Assembly (NCBI GenBank): GCA_008012115.1 | Contig: SSEB01000008.1 | Span: forward strand, 1-64,000 | Length of the DNA stretch: 64,000 nt | Origin: Nevskiaceae bacterium | Lineage (GTDB): Bacteria; Pseudomonadota; Gammaproteobacteria; Nevskiales; Nevskiaceae | Direction: 5' to 3' | Shown here: positions 48,791 through 57,727 of the stretch, one piece after another | How positions within the stretch are numbered: the first letter of the stretch is position 1 | How the letters are laid out: each line of letters begins with the position of its first letter | Notes under the pieces: generated by a model | What the model was told of the DNA's origin: nothing | Database searches by the model: none | The model's input: only the letters and a program-made list of their open reading frames with translations | Translations under genes and position numbers: made by a program

Positions 48791-49356
48791 TGCGCAAGAC
48801 CGCCGTCATCCTGGGCATTCCGCTGATGCTGCTGGCGGCGCTGGTGGTGCTGATGACGCTCGGCCGCTTCGAGCGCCCGAGTGCCGCCGCCTCCGGCGAC
48901 AGCGCGCAGGACAAGCCGCGCTACACCGTCACCGGCGCGCAATGGACGCGCATCGGCAGCGACGGCAAGACCGAGTTCCACGTCGATGCCGAACGCATCG
49001 ACTACTACGACGACCAGTCCGCGCGCCTGCAAAACCTGGCGATGGACGGCTTCGCCGACAACCGCGGCCCCTGGCGGCTGACTTCGCCGCGCGGCGAGAT
49101 GCCGGCGCACGATCCGCGCATCCTGCTGACCAAGCCGGTGGTGATCACCGGCGCCCCGAAGCCGGGCGTGCCGGTGCGCATGACCACCGACCAGCTCTGG
49201 GTGGACAGCGGCAAGCGGCAGCTCTACACCGATGCCCCGGTGCAGCTGGTGCGCGGACCGCAGCAGGCCAGCGCCAACGGCCTCAACGCCGATTGGGCGG
49301 GCCAGCGCCTGCAACTGCTCCATGATGTGAAGGTCACCTATGTTCCCAACGGCTAA
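48790..49356 (+). CDS. lptC: LPS export protein LptC
   Basis: A 188-residue bitopic protein: one N-terminal span (AVILGIPLMLLAALVVLM) and a periplasmic beta-jellyroll that passes LPS from LptB2FG to LptA. Family segments TEFHVDAERIDYYDD and LTSPRGEM are visible. It overlaps lptA by 17 bp. Confidence 0.92.
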   Translation: MRKTAVILGIPLMLLAALVVLMTLGRFERPSAAASGDSAQDKPRYTVTGAQWTRIGSDGKTEFHVDAERIDYYDDQSARLQNLAMDGFADNRGPWRLTSPRGEMPAHDPRILLTKPVVITGAPKPGVPVRMTTDQLWVDSGKRQLYTDAPVQLVRGPQQASANGLNADWAGQRLQLLHDVKVTYVPNG

Positions 49357-49950
49357 AGCGTCCGCGCTGATCGCCGCCGCACTGCTGGCCCTGCCGCTGG
49401 CGGGGCTGGCCGCGCCGGCCAAGAAATCCACCGCCGACACGCTGCGGCCCAGCGGACCGGTCACGGTCACCGCCGACCGCGCCGAGTGGGCGCAGGACGG
49501 CGCCATGATCTACATCGGCAATGTGCAACTGGTGTCCGACACGCTCAAGCTCAGCGGCGACCGGCTGGAGCTGACGCAGTTTCCCGCCAGCCAGTACACC
49601 GCCAAGGTCACCGGCAAGCTCGCCCACCTGGAGCACGCCGGCGAGCCCACCGACAAGGGCGAGCCGACGCCGACCATCACCGCCGACGCCGCCACCCTGC
49701 TCTACGACACCCGCACCGGTGTGGTCGACGTGATCGGCAACGCGCGCATGACGCGCGGCAAGGACGAGGTCACCGGCAGCAGCATCCACTACAACGTGCC
49801 GGAACGCCGCATCCAGGCGGCCGGTGGCGAGGGCGGCCAGGTGAAAATCGTGATCCAGCCGCCGCCAGACAAGAAGGCGGCCGCCCAGAAAGCGCCGGAA
49901 CCCGCCGCGCCCGAGTCCAAACCCGCAGACGCCAAGGCCGACGCCAAACC

Positions 49951-49954
<4 letters not shown>
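49340..49954 (+). CDS. lptA: Periplasmic LPS transport protein LptA
   Basis: A 204-residue OstA-fold protein with a signal peptide ([19 protein letters not shown]). The jellyroll begins [15 protein letters not shown]; the C-terminus is a long Ala/Pro/Lys-rich tail (after about residue 170) of unusual length. It bridges LptC and LptD. The stop overlaps the lptB start. Confidence 0.93.
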
Positions 49955-50679
<725 letters not shown>

Positions 50680-50699
50680 GCATCACCGCGGGGACGCAA

Positions 50700-50725
50700 C
50701 ACCCGCTCTCTCAATACGAAAACTA
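50700..50725 (+). repeat. Half of the 110-bp palindrome (left outer box only)
   Basis: CACCCGCTCTCTC begins 21 bp after the lptB stop, as in the left ends of E2 and E6. No AT-rich core and no right box follow at the expected distance; the sequence runs straight into the lptB tail copy. It looks like a copy broken by rearrangement. Confidence 0.5.
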
Positions 50726-50727
50726 GA

Positions 50728-50864
50728 CGCCGGGCATCTGCCAGCGCGCCGACACCCATCATCGCCTCGCCGAAGGTCGCGTCATCGCCGAGGGCGCACC
50801 CGATGAGGTGCTGCGCAACGAGATGGTGCGCAAGGTCTACCTCGGCGAGCAGTTCAAGCTCTGA
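50728..50864 (+). pseudogene. Decayed duplicate of the lptB 3' end
   Basis: About 137 bp repeat the last roughly 40 codons of lptB (GICQRA then [16 protein letters not shown] through GEQFKL and a stop). One short insertion near 50751-50761 and a few substitutions separate the copies. No start or upstream coding part is present, so it is not a gene. It marks a duplication or deletion breakpoint at the end of the LPS operon. Confidence 0.85.
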
Positions 50865-51355
50865 GCGCCTGACGGCAACCGGCGTCACCCCGCTGCAAAA
50901 AATCGTTCGCGCTTCGCGGCTTTCTGCCTGTTCTGATTGAGGTGACGTATTTCGCGCTGCAGCGCGAGTTACTCTTCTTGCTGTGCGGCAAGAAGAGTAA
51001 CCAGAAGAAACGCACCCCGTATCTGCGCCCTCACTCCGTGAGGGTTCCCTGTGCTTCTCGTCAGGCTTGGGCTTCGCTGACAGGCCATCCATGGCCTGAC
51101 AGCGAAGGCTCGGCATCCTGCCCTCGCCCGCTTCGCGGCAAATTCCAAGCCTGACTGCGATGCTCGGCTGGATAAGGGGGAGGCAAAGCAAAGTGACGGC
51201 AGCAGCGGCTGCGCCGCTGCTCTGCTTTTGACGTCGGGCCCCTTCGGCAGCGCCGAGCATCGCAGTCCTGGGCGGATGGGCCGCCGAAGGCGGGCGAGGC
51301 AGGAGCCGAAGCCTGTACAAACCGCCAACCACTTGCGCGGCGTCGCTTTAAATTA
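50865..51355. other. No clear gene; GC-rich remnant with inverted repeats
   Basis: About 490 bp between the lptB tail copy and the IS21 element. It contains short hairpins (for example GTTACTCTTCTTGC with GCAAGAAGAGTAAC at about 50969-51003) and ORFs shorter than 120 codons on both strands without recognisable domains or good ribosome sites. I cannot assign a function. Confidence 0.5.
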
Positions 51356-51358
51356 TGA

Positions 51359-51573
51359 GCGCACATTGCCAGCGGGAGTGCACATCGCCGCCGCAGAACC
51401 TGCGCAGTCCAGGCATATAGCTGCGCGATGGCGGCAGATCACTGCACAGCATCGCCAAGTCGCTGCGCAGCGTTGCCAGGGGCCTGCGCACCTCCGCCAA
51501 GACGTGGCGCAGCGTCGCCAGCCCGCTGCGCAGCTCCGCCACGCTACTGCGCACCTTCTGACTTGAGCTTGCG
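51359..51573. repeat. About ten imperfect 21-bp tandem repeats at the IS21 end
   Basis: Units start GCGCA or GCACA every 21 bp (one unit is 22) and fit the consensus GCGCAGCNTCGCCANNNNGCT. IS21-family elements are known to carry a few repeated transposase-binding motifs near their ends; this array is longer than usual. On the minus strand it would read as leucine-rich heptads, which follows simply from the 21-bp period. Confidence 0.8.
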
Positions 51574-52284
51574 CATTGACTCACCCTTGAGGGCGATTTT
51601 GAGGCTGGAATGCACCAAGCGGTCGAGCAGCGCGTCAGCCAATGCGGGATCGTTGATGAAGCCATGCCATTCTTTGACCGGCATCTGGCCAAGCACGATC
51701 GTCGAGTGCGTACCTACCCGATCATCCAGCAGTTCAAGCAGATCGGCGCGGCCGCGGTTGGTGAGTCCGGTCAGGCCGAAGTCGTCGAGGATCAGAAGCT
51801 CCACCTTGGCCACTTGGCTTCGCAGTTTCGTGATCGAACCGTCCTCGTGCGCGATGGCCATTTCCTCTAACAGACGACCGGCGCGGCGGTAAGCAACGGT
51901 CAGCCCCTTGCGAGCCGCCTGAACCGCCAGCGCACAAGCGATCCAGGTCTTTCCGGTTCCCGTAGGTCCGGTCATCAGCAGGTTCATCTGCTTGTAGATC
52001 CAGGCGCACGTCAGCAGGTCGGCGAAGGTGGCCCTCTCGATTCCGCGACCCGGCCGATAGTCGATATCCTCTGGATCAGCCTGCACCTTGAGTCGGGCAT
52101 TACGCAGGATGCGCTTGTAGCGCAGCGAGTCCCGGTGACTCGCTTCGGCATCCACCAGCATCTGCAAACGTTGCTCGAAGGAAGCGCCAAGAAAGGCGGA
52201 TTGCGACATCTGCTGGTCGAGGCCTTCAGCCATACCCGTCAAGCGCAGATCGCGAAGTTGCTGGGCCGTGTTCATGATGGTCAT
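51544..52284 (-). CDS. istB: IS21-family helper ATPase IstB
   Basis: A 246-residue AAA+ ATPase related to DnaC. Walker A MTGPTGTGKTWIA, Walker B LLILDDFGLTG. It starts at MTIMNTAQQLRDLRL (52284), 11 bp after istA; an internal ATG at 52275 is also possible. IstB stimulates strand transfer by IstA and selects the target. Confidence 0.93.
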   Translation of the reverse strand: MTIMNTAQQLRDLRLTGMAEGLDQQMSQSAFLGASFEQRLQMLVDAEASHRDSLRYKRILRNARLKVQADPEDIDYRPGRGIERATFADLLTCAWIYKQMNLLMTGPTGTGKTWIACALAVQAARKGLTVAYRRAGRLLEEMAIAHEDGSITKLRSQVAKVELLILDDFGLTGLTNRGRADLLELLDDRVGTHSTIVLGQMPVKEWHGFINDPALADALLDRLVHSSLKIALKGESMRKLKSEGAQ

Positions 52285-52295
52285 TTCAGGGATTC

Positions 52296-53834
52296 TCAGG
52301 ATTCGAAAGAGTTGGCGCCGCGCACGTTGTCGTGTCCCGACATCGGGGTTTCGTCGTTGGTGCCGCGCAGGGGGGTGCTTTCGATCCGCCGCTGCAGCAT
52401 TGAGCGCACAGACGACACCGAGGTCGTGTGGATGCGTAGGGCACGATGGCAAGCAGCATCGAGGCGCTCGGCGCCGTATGCCTTCGCCATGCCCCGCAGG
52501 CCGCGCATGGCCTGTATCGACAACGCCGGCCGCCGGTGCGTGTCGATGTGCCTCTTAACAAACGCACTGATCCAAGGGCCAGAGCGTTCGGCCCAGGCAA
52601 TCAGCTCGGCGCCCTGGTCTTGCGCATAGGCGCGATGCGCTGCAGGCTGGTGCTCGGCCACCGTAGTACACCCGCCCCTCTTGAAGCTGCGCAGGTGCGT
52701 GGCGATCGGAAAGTGATCGTCATTCGCATAGACCTCGATCTGGCGCGCGGTCGCGCGGACGCGTACCTTCGCTCCGATATAGGTATACGGCACCGAGTAG
52801 TGGTGATCGTCCCAGATGACGTGATAGTCCTGGGCTACGGTGACATTGAGCTTCCAGTCGGCATACTCGAAGGGCAGCTCCGGCAACGCCTTCAATGCCG
52901 GACGATCCAGTTCCTCGAAAAGCTGGTTACGGCTCTTGCCGCCGTGGCCGCGCATGGGCTTGTCGTTCATGCGTTCCAGCAGCTCGGCAATCGCCGCGTT
53001 CAGTTCGTCAATTGACGTGAATACCCGATTACGCAGCCGAGCGAGAATCCAGCGTTGAGCGAAGCGCACACCGACCTCGACAGCCGCCTTGTCCTTAGGC
53101 TTGCGCGCCCGAGTCGGCATCACAATGCAGTCGTAGTGCTGGGCAAGGCGAGCGTAGGTATAGTTGATGACGTGGCCTTCGGCCACGGTCACCCGATCCA
53201 CGGCGGATTTCAGGTTGTCCGGGACCAGCAACCTCGGCACGCCGCGGTAGAAATCCAGCGCACGCACATTGGCTTCGCACCAGTCCGGTAGCCGCTGCGT
53301 CGCGCTGGCATAAGCGAAGGTTTTACGGCTGGCACCCATCACTGATACGAACAGCTCGACCGGTCTGCGCTCGCCAGTCTTCGGGTCCAGGATGCTCGGC
53401 CGCTTTCCAGAGTAATCAAGGAATAACCGGTAGCCCGGCGCATGCGGCTGGCGCATGACGATGCCCAGTGAATGCTGATATTGATCGAGGCGCCGGCGAA
53501 ACTCGCGATCGGACATAGCATTTTCACCAGCCGCCGCCGCATACTCCTCGTGCATCAACGTGACGGTGACGCCCACCCTACTGAGTTCCGCGTGCACGTA
53601 GGCGAAGTCCGGTTCGACGAAAGCCTTGCGCGCAAGTTGGCGACCATTGTTGAGCCGTTCCTCAAGCACACGGTCCGTCATGGCCGCGACGCTACTCCAG
53701 TCCAGCTCCTCTTCGGCCAGACGGTTCCGATAGCGCCCCGCAGTATTGGGGGCAATGTCTGCAGCTCGTGCGACTTCTCGGTTGGAGAAATCGGTGGTGA
53801 GCAACAGGCGACAAACTTCCTTCAGGTTCATCAT
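52296..53834 (-). CDS. istA: IS21-family transposase IstA
   Basis: A 512-residue DDE transposase. An N-terminal helix-turn-helix (NREVARAADIAPNTAGRYR) is followed by the rve integrase core with Asp (LDYSGKRP), Asp (VPDNLKSAV) and Glu (KAAVEVGVRF), and a C-terminal Mu-type beta domain. All catalytic residues are present, so the element may be active. Confidence 0.94.
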   Translation of the reverse strand: MMNLKEVCRLLLTTDFSNREVARAADIAPNTAGRYRNRLAEEELDWSSVAAMTDRVLEERLNNGRQLARKAFVEPDFAYVHAELSRVGVTVTLMHEEYAAAAGENAMSDREFRRRLDQYQHSLGIVMRQPHAPGYRLFLDYSGKRPSILDPKTGERRPVELFVSVMGASRKTFAYASATQRLPDWCEANVRALDFYRGVPRLLVPDNLKSAVDRVTVAEGHVINYTYARLAQHYDCIVMPTRARKPKDKAAVEVGVRFAQRWILARLRNRVFTSIDELNAAIAELLERMNDKPMRGHGGKSRNQLFEELDRPALKALPELPFEYADWKLNVTVAQDYHVIWDDHHYSVPYTYIGAKVRVRATARQIEVYANDDHFPIATHLRSFKRGGCTTVAEHQPAAHRAYAQDQGAELIAWAERSGPWISAFVKRHIDTHRRPALSIQAMRGLRGMAKAYGAERLDAACHRALRIHTTSVSSVRSMLQRRIESTPLRGTNDETPMSGHDNVRGANSFES

Positions 53835-53858
53835 GCATTCTCAAAATGGGGATTGCGA

Positions 53859-53870
53859 GGCGGGCCCGCC
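53859..53870. other. GGCGGGCCCGCC palindrome upstream of istA
   Basis: A perfect 12-bp palindrome between the IS21 end and the istA start. It may be part of the promoter or transposase-binding region. Confidence 0.4.
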
Positions 53871-53986
53871 TACTGGCAATGCAAAGACAAAAGCCCTCTA
53901 TGCCGCACGAAATTTTTGCGGCTTGTCTTGACATCACCGGAAGAACAACTGAGAATGCAGACTCAAAGATCGTTGAGAAGCACCCC

Positions 53987-54023
53987 GAAACCCATGCCCC
54001 GCGAAGGCGTGGGTTTCTTCTTT
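53987..54023. terminator. Terminator-like hairpin
   Basis: GAAACCCATGCC and GGCGTGGGTTTC form a near-perfect stem, followed on the plus strand by TTCTTT. It lies between the IS21 element and the Ner-like gene and may end transcription from either side. Confidence 0.6.
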
Positions 54024-54047
54024 GCCCGCCGGAAAAACAGGTCAGAG

Positions 54048-54338
54048 TCAGACGGGTCTGGGCGGGCCACCTCCCACATATTCGAAATTCCGTGACAGGG
54101 TGGAACGGCCATCACCCAGGCCACCATTCGGATAGCGTTCTGGCCACAGACTCCTCGGAGTCACACCGAGCTTCGTTGCGATGGCGGATTCTATTCGCCT
54201 CGAACGCCGGTAACCCTGACTCACGCTCGTAACTGTCGTCCCAGCCACGCCGAGTTCGCGTGCCACGTCCGCCAACGAACTGCCGGCCAGTCGAAGCCGC
54301 ATCTTGATCCGCTCGTGTTGTTCCAGGGCTGGGCGCAT
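54048..54338 (-). CDS. Ner/Nlp-family winged-helix DNA-binding protein
   Basis: A 96-residue regulator with the Mu Ner/Nlp pattern: SLADVARELGVAGTTVTSV, then IESAIATKLGVTPRSLWPERY. Such proteins repress phage or accessory genes. It is divergent from the XRE gene at 54384 with a small palindrome between them, so the two may form a switch. Confidence 0.8.
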   Translation of the reverse strand: MRPALEQHERIKMRLRLAGSSLADVARELGVAGTTVTSVSQGYRRSRRIESAIATKLGVTPRSLWPERYPNGGLGDGRSTLSRNFEYVGGGPPRPV

Positions 54339-54361
54339 GCGTGGTATCGTTAGGGGGAGTT

Positions 54362-54372
54362 CTGAGACTCAG
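54362..54372. promoter_or_regulatory. Candidate operator between two divergent regulators
   Basis: CTGAGACTCAG is an 11-bp perfect dyad in the 45-bp gap between the Ner-like and XRE genes. Binding by either regulator is inferred from position. Confidence 0.45.
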
Positions 54373-54383
54373 GATAGGCAGAA

Positions 54384-54821
54384 ATGAGTAAGCTGTCAAA
54401 CAACGACAACAATCTTGCCGTGGGGCGCCGCTTGATGGCGATCCGTATCGCCAGCGGTTTTACGCAGGCGGAATTCGCCGATAGTCTCGGCCTTTCCCTT
54501 CGAGCCTACGCCAACTACGAGCGGGGTGAGCGCGAGATGCCCACCGCGCTATTCAAGACACTGTCTGAGACCTTCCGGATTGATCCACTATGGCAGCTTG
54601 CGGGACCGGGAGAAGACCCAGTCCACATCGGGCAGAGGGTGCTTGATCTGGACCTGATGGAAGGCGTGATCCGTTTGATTGAGGAGTGGCTTTCCAAGCA
54701 TCGCCGGACGCTCAAGCCCGAAAAGAAGGCTCGTGTCATCCGCCTGGCGTATGAGCACTGTGTCGCCAAAGACAAAGTCGACGAGGCACATGTGTTCACG
54801 ATTCTGTCAGTGGCGGCGTAA
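54384..54821 (+). CDS. XRE-family transcriptional regulator, 145 aa
   Basis: An N-terminal HTH_3 domain (RRLMAIRIASGFTQAEFADSL then YANYERGEREMP, about residues 13-65) and a C-terminal helical region (EEWLSKHRRTLKPEKKARVI) that may dimerise or sense a ligand. It resembles phage/ICE-type repressors. The neighbouring Ner-like gene is divergent. Confidence 0.82.
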   Translation: MSKLSNNDNNLAVGRRLMAIRIASGFTQAEFADSLGLSLRAYANYERGEREMPTALFKTLSETFRIDPLWQLAGPGEDPVHIGQRVLDLDLMEGVIRLIEEWLSKHRRTLKPEKKARVIRLAYEHCVAKDKVDEAHVFTILSVAA

Positions 54822-54824
54822 CGC

Positions 54825-55439
54825 ATGGACCACGAAAGGCACGAGGAACCACGAAATTGGATTAAAACTGTGACTCATTCTTCTGAAGACAACGAGCATC
54901 CCAACCTCATTCAGCTTAATAATCCCATGGAACATGATCAATCGCTTGCGCGTTTGCAAGAACTCAGGGAGCTTCTCGCGGAAGCGCAGCCACCGCCAAT
55001 AATGCATGTTCCGTCAGATGAGGACGTTATCGCAGACGAACATGCATTCCGCTCGAGATTCGGCATCGGGTTCGACTGGCCAAAGCTTCACCGCGCAGCA
55101 TTGATCAGACTGAAACACAGATATGATTTAACTGACCGCGAAATAAAATTGTCGCGTATCACAGGCAATCTCCGGCCCAAAGGACGTGACGTGATTTTGG
55201 ATGGGAACCGGTGGGTTGCCTTTGGAGGATGGGCGCAACTCGTAGCTTTCGGGGGGCTGCTCGTTTTTCTAGTTCTGGCGACATGGCCAAATCTTATTGC
55301 GGGTAATCCCCATGCCTGGAAAGGAATTGGTTATTCATGTCTCATCGTCGGATTCTGCTACGCCATCTATTGGACACATATCATGCCGTGGCAGCTTCTA
55401 AAGCGCGCAGAAGCTTTTGGATTACCAAATACGCCATGA
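54825..55439 (+). CDS. Hypothetical membrane protein, 204 aa
   Basis: I do not recognise this family. The start at 54825 gives a charged N-terminal half (HSSEDNEHPNLIQLNNPMEH), then two membrane helices (LVAFGGLLVFLVLATWP and GYSCLIVGFCYAIYW). An alternative ATG near 54927 (MEHDQSLARLQELREL) could be the true start. It follows the XRE gene by 3 bp, so the two may be cotranscribed. The base composition is more AT-rich than the core genome. Confidence 0.55.
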   Translation: MDHERHEEPRNWIKTVTHSSEDNEHPNLIQLNNPMEHDQSLARLQELRELLAEAQPPPIMHVPSDEDVIADEHAFRSRFGIGFDWPKLHRAALIRLKHRYDLTDREIKLSRITGNLRPKGRDVILDGNRWVAFGGWAQLVAFGGLLVFLVLATWPNLIAGNPHAWKGIGYSCLIVGFCYAIYWTHIMPWQLLKRAEAFGLPNTP

Positions 55440-55771
55440 ATTCTTTGACGTAGCTATGCGGGACAGTCGCTACTGCGAGGCCAGAGTTCCGCTACAGCAG
55501 GCCTGATTTCGATGAACGCTGGCGACGAATCATTTTCAGAGCATGTGCCACTTCTAAGCGGGCTCGGATAAAAAGGACTGTCAATCAATTCAATGAGTTA
55601 TCCGTAAAATGCGCCGTCTCCGATTTTTGCGGATAAGTATCTGAAATTATTGAGTTATAGATGGTCCCGGCAAAATTTCCATGATTTCTGCCAGGCGCGC
55701 TGACTGGCCGATTGTGAGTGCACGGCCACAGTGCCAATGAGGCTTAACAATCGAAATTACCCTTTCGGACA
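55440..55771. other. No gene seen; contains an inverted repeat
   Basis: About 330 bp. TTATCCGTAAAAT (55598) and ATTTTTGCGGATAA (ending 55636) form a 13-14 bp inverted repeat around a 12-nt loop; TGAGTTAT occurs on both sides in direct orientation (55594 and 55650). This could be a recombinase site or transposon remnant, but no recombinase gene lies beside it. Confidence 0.4.
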
Positions 55772-56011
55772 TTATTGGCGGGGCGACGCCTTGAGCAAAT
55801 GTTCCCCATCCACTCCCAACGCATCGGCTAGTTTTTGGACGGTGTCGACAGTGGCGGCAGTCTTGCCGGATTCGACGTTGCTGATGTAGCGCTGGCTAAT
55901 TCCGGCTTTCGCCCCAAGGTCTTCTTGGGTCCAGTTCCGCTCCAGCCGATGGGTCCTGACGTTCACCGCCAGTCGGTCTCGAAGTTGGTCTTTTTTGCGC
56001 GGCCGTGCCAT
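55772..56011 (-). CDS. Small XRE-family regulator, 79 aa
   Basis: A stand-alone HTH_3 protein started at ATG 56011 (MARPRKKDQLRDRLAVNVRT). The helix-turn-helix is WTQEDLGAKAGISQRYISNV followed by ESGKTAATVDTVQKLADALG. It resembles repressors of restriction or mobile genes. Two overlapping palindromes lie 23 bp upstream, suggesting autoregulation. The longer frame to 56554 is a shadow. Confidence 0.85.
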   Translation of the reverse strand: MARPRKKDQLRDRLAVNVRTHRLERNWTQEDLGAKAGISQRYISNVESGKTAATVDTVQKLADALGVDGEHLLKASPRQ

Positions 56012-56033
56012 GTGACAAGGCTTGGGCCACGGC

Positions 56034-56062
56034 CATAGACTGTCTATGACGTATAGGTCATA
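56034..56062. promoter_or_regulatory. Two overlapping palindromes, candidate operator of the small XRE gene
   Basis: CATAGAC-T-GTCTATG (56034-56048, perfect) overlaps TATGAC-N6-GTCATA (56045-56062). Both lie in the gap between the divergent XRE gene and the 112-aa unknown gene, so they could control both. Confidence 0.6.
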
Positions 56063-56197
56063 ATCGTCGCGCCGGCGCTCCCCAGCCTGCAATTTGTCGG
56101 TCGATGTGTCAGCGGACAGCCCGGAGCCGCGACAGACAAGCTGGGGCCTGCGGTCGAACCCAACCAGAACACCGGAATAGAAAAAAAGGGGTCGAGC

Positions 56198-56536
56198 GTG
56201 TCTTTTGTTCTCGTCAACAGCAACCACGAGATGGAGCTGCCTTTGCCGTTTGAGGCGCATATCGAGGATATGCTGGTCCGACTGATGGACGCTTCGAACA
56301 GGGCGACAATCGAGGATCGAATGCGATTCGACTTGGCGTCCTCGATTGTCGATGCCATCTCGTCGATGCTGGAAGCGAATACGTCTCCCCCCTCGGAAAA
56401 GCAGGTCAAGTACGCCGTTGCAATCGCTCGCGAACTGAATCTGCAAATTCCCGCTGCGGTGCTGCAAAACCGCAACGCAATGACGGAGTTTCTGGGCAAT
56501 TACGCCGAAACCTACCGGAAAAATAGAAACCGGTAA
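56198..56536 (+). CDS. Hypothetical protein, 112 aa
   Basis: A soluble protein starting MSFVLVNSNHEMELPLPF. The C-terminal half has a pattern seen in accessory proteins of mobile elements (SEKQVKYAVAIARELNLQIP), loosely like DUF3072. The rest is not recognised. It heads a run of three small plus-strand genes. Confidence 0.55.
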   Translation: MSFVLVNSNHEMELPLPFEAHIEDMLVRLMDASNRATIEDRMRFDLASSIVDAISSMLEANTSPPSEKQVKYAVAIARELNLQIPAAVLQNRNAMTEFLGNYAETYRKNRNR

Positions 56537-56575
56537 CGGCGTTGTACCTTTCATTGCTCAAAGGGGTATCGAACG

Positions 56576-56935
56576 TTGATCGACAGCGTCGACCATGGCC
56601 GGCTGGCAGGTTCTGAACTGGAATCTTGGCTGGGCCACAACGAGGTCATTTCACAGATTGCGGACCAACCTGATCGCGATTTCGCTGAAGTCACTTGGTC
56701 CCAGTATGGGGTCGTGGCCACCGACGAAATCGCGGTCACGGCCCGATGCGGACCGCTGGCTTATTTCTGCAAGGCACCGTCCTATCTGACCTATCCGGTC
56801 ATGGCCGACCGGATTTTTGGGACGGATGTCCGCGACGTCCAACTCGGACTCGAGTTGGCGGATCACCTTTGGGTGATTTATGGCGATGAATTGGCCGCCC
56901 AGGCACGACGCATCCGCGGTGGTCGCGCTTCATGA
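56576..56935 (+). CDS. Hypothetical protein, 119 aa
   Basis: Starts with TTG behind AAGGGG. The sequence (LESWLGHNEVISQIADQPDR, then VTARCGPLAYFCKAPSYLTY) matches no family I know. It has no membrane span or signal peptide. It follows the 112-aa gene by 39 bp and precedes another unknown gene. Confidence 0.5.
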   Translation: MIDSVDHGRLAGSELESWLGHNEVISQIADQPDRDFAEVTWSQYGVVATDEIAVTARCGPLAYFCKAPSYLTYPVMADRIFGTDVRDVQLGLELADHLWVIYGDELAAQARRIRGGRAS

Positions 56936-57004
56936 CGTTTGATCGTCACTGAGCATGAAAACAAGTACCGACCTGATTTTTCTCTGACCAAATGGAGATT
57001 GTTT

Positions 57005-57466
57005 ATGTCCTCTTCGGAGCGTTTTTGTCCCAGACTTAAGGCCGCTATCGATCGCGGGCGCGCGATACCCATGCTGGTGGATTACCGTCTTGCGCAGGCT
57101 CCTGAATACGCGCTGATGGTTTACGGACTTCTCGACGATCGCGATTTTATTGGCCAATACCTTGCAGATAGTGACCAAGGTCGTGAGTGGATTTCCGTCC
57201 CATTGCCTCGGCATCATCCCGACGCCGTCGTGCCTGATCTGAAACTCGATTCGGCGGATGCGGAAGCCATTCACGAACTATGGTCGCATTGGAATGGTGG
57301 TGTATGTGACGACTATCTGCTGTTTACCCATGCAATGGCTGACGTCATCTCTCAAGATAGGGTGCGAGAGGCGTTAAGCGCCGCCATCGACGTGTCTGAT
57401 TCTAGTGCGGCTGCTGCACCGACCACCAAGAAGAAAAAGAAGAAGGCCGTGAGAAAGCGATCTTGA
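57005..57466 (+). CDS. Hypothetical protein with lysine-rich tail, 153 aa
   Basis: Start ATG 57005 has a GGAG site; the longer frame from 56939 does not. The N-terminal 120 residues (ERFCPRLKAAIDRGRAIPML, then GLLDDRDFIGQYLADSDQG) are unrecognised. The C-terminus is Ala-rich then KKKKKKAVRKRS, which may bind nucleic acid. Third gene of the small unknown set. Confidence 0.55.
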   Translation: MSSSERFCPRLKAAIDRGRAIPMLVDYRLAQAPEYALMVYGLLDDRDFIGQYLADSDQGREWISVPLPRHHPDAVVPDLKLDSADAEAIHELWSHWNGGVCDDYLLFTHAMADVISQDRVREALSAAIDVSDSSAAAAPTTKKKKKKAVRKRS

Positions 57467-57727
57467 TGCCCCATCCCGGACACCGGTCGCAAGGATTTGC
57501 TCTTACGCCAGTCGATATCTCTTCAAGAGATTGCAGCAGCGGACGGCCATGGGCGTGACTAAAACGACTGCGGGAAATCCGGGCCATACCCAAAAATCGG
57601 CGCTCGGTTTGTCGTCTTATTGATTTGACTGACGATGTTGGATAATCAGCAAAAAATATAACAGCTTGAATGTATTGATAATGATCTCAATTTATAGCCA
57701 ATTATAGAGGATTATAGACGCCTATCT
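57467..57727. other. No gene seen; AT-rich end
   Basis: About 260 bp between the unknown genes and the convergent buf cluster. The last 100 bp are AT-rich with no clear hairpin. I see no gene here and no DoxX-type gene that sometimes follows bufC. Confidence 0.5.

Larger units (their letters stand above)
51356..53889 (-). mobile_element. IS21-family insertion sequence (istA-istB)
   Basis: Contains intact istA and istB in the usual order. Likely ends: TGAGCGCACATTGCCAG reading inward at 51356 and TGTCTTTGCATTGCCAG reading inward (minus strand) at 53889, sharing CATTGCCAG. The left end holds a long array of 21-bp repeats. No clear target duplication is seen, so the ends remain tentative. Confidence 0.75.

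Noticed and set aside
50942-51154. A 70-aa ORF downstream of lptB
   Set aside because: No recognisable domain, no good ribosome site, and it lies in a hairpin-rich non-coding stretch.
51359-51573. CRISPR array
   Set aside because: Units are 21 bp, directly abutting and degenerate, with no spacers and no cas genes nearby.
51348-51692. Leucine-heptad (coiled-coil) protein on the minus strand
   Set aside because: The heptads arise because the DNA repeat is 21 bp long; the frame overlaps istB and has no ribosome site.
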